Positions 55,603 to 64,000 of a stretch of 64,000 bases of DNA are shown in pieces; the first letter of the stretch is position 1, and each line of letters opens with the position of its first letter. The DNA comes from Phoenix dactylifera (Eukaryota; Streptophyta; Magnoliopsida; Arecales; Arecaceae), in assembly GCF_009389715.1 (NCBI RefSeq), contig NC_052396.1, positions 18,124,131 to 18,188,130 of the forward strand, given 5' to 3'. The notes under the pieces are model-generated. The model was not told where the DNA came from. It saw nothing but the letters and a program-made list of their open reading frames with translations, and ran no database searches. Position numbers and translations under genes: made by a program.

Positions 55603-56673
55603 ATGGCCTCCACCGCGGTGGCGCCGCCGCCGTCGCGGCAGCTCCGTCTCCGACCACCGCCGCCCTCCCTCCGCATCTCCCCGCCTCGTTTCTTCCGTTC
55701 CCTCCCCTCCCCTCCTCTCCTAAAACCCCACCTCCTCCCCCTTAAACCGCTAAATCCCTTCCTCCCCCCCGCCCCTCTCCTCCTCCGCCGCCGCTCCCCG
55801 CCCTCCGCCATCTTCTCCGCCGCCTCCGACGCCCCCCACCGCCCCACCATCGAGGTGAACGACCCAATGCCCTATTCTCTCGCCCTTCCGCCTTTCAAAG
55901 GCCTGACCCTTTCTTGTCGAAATCTTCTCCTTCCAGGACTCCTCTACGTTCCGGGAATGGGACTCCCTCACCGCCAAGTTCGCCGGCGCCGCCAACATCC
56001 CCTTCCTTCTCCTCCAGCTCCCCCAGATCGTCCTCAACGCCCGCAACCTCCTCGCCGGCAACAAGGCCGCCCTCTTTGCCGTCCCCTGGCTCGTGAGTGA
56101 CTTCTACCTTCCCCCCTCTCCTTAAAATAAAGAAACAAAACAAAAGAAAAAAAAATCTTTTTCTTGATTAAATTCCTCAATCTTGGAGAAATTGGAGAAC
56201 TTTGGCAGGGGATGCTGACGGGGTTGCTGGGGAACCTGTCGCTTCTGTCCTACTTTGCGAAGAAGAAGGAGACGGAGGCCGTTCTCATCCAGACTTTGGG
56301 CGTGTCGTCGAACTATGTGGTGATCGCGCAGCTTGCAATAGCCGAGGCCATGCCTCTGCCTCAGTTTGGGGCGACATCGGCTGTCGTGGCCTCCGGGCTT
56401 GTTCTCAACTTCTTGAATTACTTTGGTTGGCTTCATGATGGCATCTGGCGGCTCTGGGAGGACTTCATCACCATCGGCGGGGTTGCCGTTCTCCCTCAGG
56501 TGAATTTTCAAGGTTGTGGTTCTGAATGGTGGTAATGCAATTGGCTTCTGCTTCCTTTGATCGTGCGAACTCTGGGTTTGCAGGTGATGTGGTCGACGTT
56601 TGTTCCCTATATCCCAAACAGCATCTTGCCTGGGCTGATTTTTGGTACTGTAGCTGTTGTGGCTGTTATTATG
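55603..56673 (+). CDS. MEX1: Maltose excess protein 1, plastid maltose exporter (first four coding exons)
   Basis: Exons 55603-55854, 55937-56092, 56209-56499 and 56584-56673 all join in phase 0 and give the first 263 residues. Known MEX1 proteins are about 400-415 residues, so the C-terminal 40% should lie beyond the window. Residues 1 to about 75 form a Pro/Arg/Ser-rich transit peptide. The mature part starts near EWDSLTAKFAGAANIPFLLL and shows family blocks LPQIVLNARNLLAGNKAALF, GMLTGLLGNLSLLSYFAKKK, LWEDFITIGGVAVLPQV and MWSTFVPYIPNSILPG, as membrane spans. MEX1 exports maltose from starch breakdown at night through the inner plastid envelope. The chosen ATG sits after a CT-rich leader; an upstream in-frame ATG at 55495 is not supported by homology. 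The first intron is 82 bases and its donor is GAG/GTGAAC. Confidence 0.93.
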
Positions 56674-57279
56674 GTAAGCTGGTATATGTCCTAGCTCCAC
56701 TTTTCGCTTTTATTCATTGCTTTGTTTGGAACTTGATAATAAGAAATCTTTGTATATATATATATAAGAGCCAAGTTGGCATTGTTCAGTTCATAGCCCT
56801 GAGCCCAAGAGGAAGGCTACTGGTAGTATCTCGGGCCAGACCGTAGTAGGTAACTACTCTTTGTGAGGGTTCATAGGCCAAGGCATAAGCATCGGAGAAA
56901 TGCTTTGTTGAGCCAACCTCACGGGGGTAGGAAACTGAGCATAGCCAGAATGGCTGGCTAAGCTGCTGGTGACAAAAGTATGTGAAGGTATGATGTTCAG
57001 ATCCTAGAGGCTTTATTTTATGTTTTCTTTTCAATCATTAGACTAAAGATATTTAGAAATGTCTTAAGCATCTCATCTCATGCCGATTATATGTTGTTAA
57101 TGAGCAATGGTCCGTAGGAAGGCCGTGTTTGCCCGTTAATGCAAGGAGGGCGAGAAAGGGCGTTTAAGGTCGCTTCTGTGAGGGGCTTATTGATCAAAGC
57201 TCAGAGATAGCATAGCATCTGGCAAGATTGATAGGATCATAAGACAACTCCCGTAATAGGATAAGTATTTAGAGTCTAA
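56674..57279 (+). other. Start of the next MEX1 intron
   Basis: Begins with a GTAAGC donor. Nothing coding is recognised up to the pararetrovirus-like sequence. No fifth MEX1 exon was found between here and the right edge of the window. Confidence 0.65.
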
Positions 57280-60200
57280 TGATTGGTAGATGATCATAAA
57301 ATAAAAACTTCTAAGATCAATAACATCGTGGCATCATATACTCAAGTCATCATTTATCCAAACCCATGGAAACATCTTCCATAAACTCCCAAGATAATAA
57401 TCTTGTAAAAAATGCTTAATTAGTAGAGTATCCCAAATCCACGGATGATATATATAATTGGACAATTCCAAAAATAATGCCTAGTGAAATTTATCACATA
57501 GGATTCCTAGATTTCAGTTCTAAGATGGTTATAAAAACCATAGAATAGGCGATCCAAATGGATGGATTACCTCAAACCCTTAAATTATTAAAGAAAGAAG
57601 ATATTGAAAAATATAAGAAAAAATATCAATTTCTATATATAGGAATGATTCAGGTAGCCTTTAACTTTATTAGGAACAAATACTAGTCTCATGTCGATCA
57701 TCAGAGATGGACGATGTAATGCTTTTAAGGAATCCCTAGCAGCAGTGGTAGAAACTAGTCTCTGCCAAGGACTAGTATATTTTAACTGTGTTCCAAACTT
57801 AAGTCTGTCATTAACAGACCAAAATCTGTATGAAGCATTAAAATTAAATGTAATCACTTCTGGATATGATTATATCCCAGGATCTGAAGTTATAGCAGTA
57901 AGCTATAGAATACACTTCAAGGTACTAAATACTTTAGCACCTAAAAATAGAATAGACACCCAAAAGGGTTAGACAACCTTGGTTTATACAAACCTAGCAA
58001 GTATACAAACCTAGCAAGTACCCGTATTGCTACAACAACCAGAGGTATGGTCGTTAGATGAAATCATCCCAACTCAGCCTATAATAAATAGGAATATAGA
58101 CCAGATAATACAAATGACCGATGGATCGGTAGAAATCATGTTTAATAATTTCTCAAGAAAGGTAAAAATTTCTGAAATCACTAGATCACTATCAAGCAGA
58201 AACTTTGATAGGTATGAAAATATTCCTAATACAAGGGCTCAACTTCTAAAGAAAGAAGTGAAGAGTTAAATGTGGTTGAAGAAATAAATATGAGTAAAAA
58301 TAATATTCCATATGGAATATACAAGGGTAAGAAATCTCCTACCCAATCAGATATGAGTTTTCATATTTAATAGATTATACACAAGGAAGTATAATCAGAA
58401 AACTCTTAATGAAGAGTTTCAGTCAGAAGGAAATAAACCTTTTAGACTTCGGTATTTTAATAAGTTTTCTCCACTAAAGAAAATATATTATAAAGAAAAA
58501 TATTATGAAGAATTAGAAGCATATCAAAAGATAGAATATTTTGTTCCTTGGTTTTTAAAATTTTATGCAAATGAAAAAACCCAAGAAATATTAGTTATCC
58601 AGAAAACATGGACAATTGCACAGGATGAAATAATAAATTCACCCTTTCCTCCAAAAAAATTATTTAAACTTCAGACAACAGAAGCAATGGCTTACTCTAA
58701 TTTGAGTAAGATGGAACATGCTCATGTGACAATTAGAGAACTTAATACTCTAATTAGGTCACAAAATTACACGAATGCATATTTATACTGTGTAGGAACA
58801 AAATTAATGCAATTAGAAACAAAATTACTTGAAATGCATAAGGACCTTGAAAGAGATATCCAAGCCTTAGCAAAAATTAAAGAAAAACCTAAGGAAAAGA
58901 ATAAAGAGATCGTAACTCCTGTTATTCAGACTCCACCAGAAGTAAAAAACTTCAAATTAGAAAAAACCAATGAAGAATTCGTAAAAATGTTAGAAGAAAA
59001 ATTAAAAAAATACATATCAAAGTAGTTAGTAGAAATTCTAGGACTAACCCTAATAGTGAAAAATCTGAGAAAAGTGGTTCGGAAGACATATATGATATGG
59101 TTAAAACATTTTATGAAAATCTCCAAATTGAATCTGCTGACCATGATAAAGAAGAATCATCAGAAGAAGAGATATCAAACTTAGATAAGTTTGAAAGTCA
59201 ATTGATAGAATTAAAAATCAATCCAATTAGGTATGAACCTAAACCATTAGAAAATATTATTATAAAAGGCCTTCGCCATTGGATCTTCTATATGAAGAGA
59301 AGCAACCATTCCAGAATTCTTATTCTAGAAAATACATCTATGAATGGAACATAGATGCAATGAGTGATAAACAAATTTTGGATATGATACACAGAATGTT
59401 GATGTATTCAACTATATGCCAGCAGAATGGTAATACTGATCATGAAATTGCCAAATTCATTACAATAAGTTTTGTAGGGCAATTAAGAGGTTGGTGGCAA
59501 AATTATCTTAATGATAATCAAAGAAAAGAAATATTAGATATAAAAATAATAAAAGTAGAGCCGGATAGGCCAACCAGTAGTGGTGTCCTAGGAACATACA
59601 CTGAGCAAGATGCAGTATATACACCGTGTGTTGCTATAATCCTAAACTTTATAGGATTAGAATTAAATAGAGGAGAAGGAATGAAAACCCTCTTATTAAA
59701 CCTAAGATGTCCAACTTTGACACATTTTAGATGGTATAAGGATACCTTTATGAATAGAGTAATGCAATTGGCAGATTCAAATAATGAAATATGGAAATCC
59801 AAATTTATAGACGACTGCCATACTTATTTGCTGAAAGAATTAGGAAAATCTTAAAGGATAGAAATGATGGAATTTCTATCAATTATGACAATTTTACATT
59901 GGACAATTAATAGCAACATGTGTCCAAGAAGGTTTAAATCTATGTACACCAATTAGGTGAATTCTTTCATCAATTTGCATATGATATACAAGATAAACCA
60001 GAAGGTTTAACTAAAAAAAGGAGAAAATACAAAAAATATGTACGCAAAACATCTAGAAAAGAGTACAAAAAATATAAAAATAAAAGATATCAATTAAGAA
60101 AACAACAGCAAAGAGAGAAATACGCTCTCAAAAAGAAGAAAAAAAGAGTAATTAAAGACAAACCAAAATGTTATAAATGTGGTAGGTTTGGGCACTATGC

Positions 60201-62860
60201 TAATAGATGCTCAATGAGAAAGAAAATAAATGAACTACAAATAGATGATCAGTTGAAAGGACAACTGACAAAGTTGATGTTGAAATCATCTTCTGAAGAA
60301 GAGTCTGAATATCTAGATTCCTCAGAAGAAGAAATTAATGAAATAGTCTCTTCAACCTCGTCTGAATCTGAAACAGATTCAAGTCAGTGTCAATGCAACA
60401 CTGCACAATGTAGTAAAGATTACTGGAAATATCTCGTAAAAATGAAATCATTAAATATCTTGACAACCAGTTAGAAAGAAATATTAAAAATTTTAGACCA
60501 TATTAGTGACCATCACATTAAAAAACAACTGTTAGAATTCTTACTAGAAAAGAACCCAAATAACAGGGAGTCAACTAGACTAGTACTACCTAGTCCTATC
60601 AACTTAGTGAAGTAATAAATAGGTTTCACAATTCTCGAATAAAAGAGAAACCTGCTTCACTAACAGATTTAAAATATGAAATAAATCAATTAAAAATAGA
60701 AATATCAATGTTGAAACAAGAAAATAGACAATTTAGTGCTAGAATAACTAGCCTAGAAACTCTTCAAAAAGAGTCTATGGAATTTCCTTTAGATCAAAAA
60801 GAGAAAGAAAAAGTCATAATTTAGGAAACAGATAGCCTTTTTGAATATCTAAATATATTAAACCAAGTGACATACCAAAAAAGGTATATTGAAGTCACTT
60901 TAGTAATAAATAAAACTTTTGTTCTAGAAAATGCAATGGCACTAATAGACAACGGTGCTGATTTAAATTGCATCCAAGAAGGGATAATTCCTACAACTTA
61001 CTTTGAAAAAACAGTGCATACACTAACTGCAGCTGGAGGTAATAAACTCTCCATCAAATACAAAATACTTGAAGCATATATATGCAATCACAATGTTTGT
61101 ATTAAAACATCCTTCATTTTAGTTAAAAATTTAACACAAAGTATCATTCTAGGAACTCCATTCCTTAATGATATAATGCCTATAACAAAGATAGATAATA
61201 CTGGAATCTATACAAAAAAACAAGGAAAACAATTAGTACTTCTATTCATAACAGACCCGCAGACAAAAATGATTAATGAAATCAAGGACATCCTTATAAA
61301 GAAGGAAAACCAATTAAACTTCTTAAAGAAAGAAGTAAACATCTATGATGTTAATAAAAAAACTAAATGAACCTAATAATCTAGAAAGAATAAAAAACTT
61401 AGAAAAACAATTTAAAGAAGAAGTTTGCAATGAAATTCCTAATGCTTTTTGGAATAGAAAAAGGCATGAGGTTAACCTACCATATGAAGAATCGTTTGAT
61501 GAGAAAAATATTCCCACCAAGGCTAGACCAACATAGATGAACCAAGAATATCTTAGTCTATGTAAGAAAGAAATAGAAACACTCCTGAATAGGGGACTAA
61601 TAAGAAAATCTTATTCTCCTTGGAGTTGTACTGCTTTCTATGTTAATAAAAATGCAGAAAAAGAGAGGTAATCCAAGGCTAGTAATTTACTACAAACCTT
61701 TGAATAAGGTATTAAAATGGATAAGATATCCATTACTTAATAAAAAGGACTTATTAAATAGATTAAGTGAAGCAACGATCTTCTCAAAATTTGATTTAAA
61801 ATCAGGATACTGGCAAATTTAGATTAAAGAATCTGATAGATATAAGACTGCTTTTACTGTACTATTTGGACATTACGAATGGAATGTAATGCCTTTTGGA
61901 CTCAAAAATGCACCATCTGAATTTTAAAACATAATGAATGAAACTCTTAATGACAGTACGGAAACCATAATTGTCTATATAGATGATGTTTTAGTATTTT
62001 CTAAAACAATAGATGACCATATAAAACATCTTAAACATTTTAAGATAATAGCAAAGAAGATGAGCTTATTCAAACCAAAATAAGATTTTTAGGACATTAT
62101 ATATCTCAAGGAAAAATAAGATTTTCTTATTAATCTTCTATTCAGCCAAAATAAGGTTATATCAGCAAAAAAGATAAGCTTATTTCAAACCAAAATAAGG
62201 TTTTTAGGACATTATATATCTCAAGAAAAAATAATTCCAATAGAAATAAGTATTGAATTTATATCAAAATTTTCGGATGAAATAACAGATACAAAACAAC
62301 TTCAAACATTTTTAGAAAGTTTAAACTATGTATCTGATTATTATAAAGACTTAGCAGAAGACATGCAATACTCTATGAGAGATTGAATAAAAATCCAGCT
62401 CCGTGGAGTAAATAGCACACCAATCAGGTGAAAAAAATCAAGTCAAAGGTAAAATGCTTGCCTTGTTTATCATTAGCTAATTCTAATTGGTTTAAAATAG
62501 TCGAAATCAATGCATTAGACATTGGATTCGAAGGTATTTTAAAGCAATTAGACCCAGAACTCAATAAAGAGATTCTTGTGAGACATGCTTCTGGAAAATG
62601 GAATCCCACTCAAATGAAGTACTCAACAATTAAAAAAGAAATGCTTTCAATAGTAAAATGTATTGTAAAATTTTAAAGTGATTTGTTGAATCAGCAATTT
62701 CTGCTGAGAATTGATTGCACTGCAGCAAAACAAATCATAAAAAAGGATGTTAAAAACTTAGTATCCAAGCAAATATTTGCTGGATGGCAGGCACAATTGT
62801 CTGTCTTCGAAGTGAATTGTCTTGTCAGCAATGGTAAAGATTATTTAGTAGATTACTCTG
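57280..62860 (+). mobile_element. Endogenous pararetrovirus (Caulimoviridae-like), decayed
   Basis: Parts occur in the usual virus order: a movement-protein-like region (about 57.3-58.0 kb, with the ETSLCQGLVYFNC and GYDYIPGSEVIAVSYRI blocks), a coiled-coil region (about 58.7-59.0 kb), a coat-protein-like region (about 59.2-60.2 kb) with a zinc knuckle (CYKCGRFGHYANRC, 60171-60212), an acidic carboxylate-rich stretch, an aspartic-protease-like region (ALIDNGADLNC near 60.95 kb), RT (KFDLKSGYWQI near 61.8 kb, YIDDVLVF near 61.98 kb) and RNase H (62.4-62.86 kb). It is broken in many places, so an old fossil. Lack of an integrase and presence of the movement-protein block separate it from gypsy elements. 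Genus is not resolved. Confidence 0.88.
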
Positions 62861-64000
62861 ATCTTGTTGGCTTCTTGCCTTTTTTCTTATCAGGAATAGA
62901 TTTCACTGCTCCTTTTCGGGGCTTGGTGGCCAGAACTGTGTGCCACATTTCTTCTGTTGAAGTAGATTGTACTTTCTGTTCATATGGATCTTGAGATTCT
63001 CCTGCTAAGCATACATATTTGTTGCTTTCATCCTCAGGAGTATTTGAAGACGAATGTCTTGATGAAGTGGTTTGCATTGATTGATCTTCAAAGGCTTCGA
63101 AGAATTTCTTCTTGACCTTTTCTAGGCATTTTTCCATAATTTCTTCTTCAGAGATATTTGGATATTTTCTGGTTAATTTTTGTTTTACAGACATAAAGAA
63201 ATTATCATCATTGGTGCCTGATTGCTGAGGAGAACCAAATATTTTCTTCTCCTTGTAAAGAGTAATATTATTTTTAATAATAATAATTATGCCATCGAAC
63301 TTTTCTGTTGGTATTCCAATCCACTATTTGTAGAGAGCTTTTCTTTTTAACACAGGAATATTATTCCTGTCAAATCCAGTGGCAAGTGTCCACTTCCATA
63401 TTCATGGCATCCTGTTCTCTATAAAGTAGAACATCGGATACATGCTAGAACAGATCCGATTGTCCAGCATTTTATTTATGGTGGGATGATTGTCCACCCA
63501 TTCTTCAAACATATCAATTAATTTTTTTGGTAATATTTTAATGTTGGGACCGAAAAATGTCCACCATTGGTTGAACCAGCCTGGAACAGGCTTAAGCAGT
63601 ACGTCTGGATGTATCTACAAAAACCAAGAGTGTTTTCTCTTGGAGTTTTCATAGTAAATCATGTTAGTAAAAGCATTCACATAGTCCCAGTATGTTGCTG
63701 TGACCACGTGATCATATTTTTTGATCATCTTGGGCTTGTTGGGGTCAAGTCCCCACTCCTACGGCTGAATGAGCTTGCATATAGTGCATTTACTATAATT
63801 AATATAATTATTCATGTTATTATTATGGAAATTATGATTAATTTCCACAGAATCAGAAAGGAGCAATAATTTCTCCATCATCTGTCTGTCCTTTCCATCC
63901 ATTGAAGGATATCCTTCTTCGTCAAAATATTTTTGACGTATGAACCATGGGTCATCTATTTGTTGAATGTCACTTTGACCCAGGTGCATAATTGTTTGCT
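62850..64000 (-). mobile_element. Inverted pararetrovirus-like segment
   Basis: The minus strand holds reading frames in the opposite sense to the element on its left: a lysine- and glutamate-rich frame (62853-63194, with KKKFFEAFEDQS) and, further right, segments with KYDHVVTATYWDYVNAF, WFNQWWTFFGP and DDPWFIRQKYFDEEGYP. These resemble unassigned frames that go with endogenous caulimovirid sequences in plants. It is decayed and runs off the window. The family call is tentative. Confidence 0.45.

Noticed and set aside
55425-56143. Minus-strand Gly/Arg-rich frames and the 201-residue plus-strand frame read through the first MEX1 intron
   Set aside because: Shadows, or read-through of an intron; the spliced MEX1 frame explains the region.
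1-64000. CRISPR arrays, bacterial operons, riboswitches, rRNA or tRNA genes
   Set aside because: Nothing of the kind was seen; spliced genes and repeat content show plant nuclear DNA. A tRNA scan could still find a decayed copy.

Overview
The window is plant nuclear DNA, and it reads as a monocot, most likely a palm (oil palm or date palm type). Reasons: spliced genes with GT-AG introns, an intronless plastid XPT gene, monocot-like MEX1 and Rf1-like PPR proteins, GC-rich 5' coding ends in AT-rich surroundings, and heavy loads of copia, gypsy, LINE and endogenous pararetrovirus sequence. The species call is inference.

Layout. 0-8.9 kb is retroelement: the end of a Ty1/copia pol plus its long LTR, apparently inserted into an older, internally deleted Ty3/gypsy element on the minus strand. 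8.9-11.3 kb is intergenic with one LINE 3' end. 11.3-22.6 kb (minus) is a PUB4-type U-box/ARM ubiquitin ligase in four coding exons. Its last 60-nt exon lies beyond a 7.7-kb intron that holds at least six copies of a GGTAC/GTACC-rich, hairpin-forming repeat family. A probable leader exon lies near 25.8 kb. 26.1-28.0 kb is a three-layer fossil: a broken XPT fragment, split by a LINE 3' end, itself split by a solo LTR with a perfect 5-bp target duplication. 28.0-35.4 kb holds two tandem Rf-like P-class PPR genes whose RNA-reading residues differ at seven motifs. 37.4-38.7 kb (minus) is XPT, the plastid xylulose-5-phosphate/phosphate translocator. 40.2-41.5 kb (minus) is an FLA20-like fasciclin protein. 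42.2-43.9 kb has a LINE tail with target duplication and a pair of inverted MITEs. 44.4-49.4 kb (minus) is a five-exon RLCK-VII kinase related to RIPK/PBL. 53.0-55.2 kb (minus) is a 5'-truncated L1-type LINE. 55.6-56.7 kb starts MEX1, the plastid maltose exporter. The rest, to 64 kb, lies downstream of its fourth coding exon and is filled by a decayed Caulimoviridae-like endogenous pararetrovirus plus an inverted pararetrovirus-like segment.

The genes do not form a pathway cluster. XPT and MEX1 are both plastid-envelope carbon transporters, but nothing in the sequence ties them together. The most informative features are the diverging Rf-like pair, the nested insertions upstream of the first PPR gene (whose start codon sits at the junction with the XPT fragment), the hairpin repeat family crowded in the PUB4 intron, and the pararetrovirus next to MEX1.
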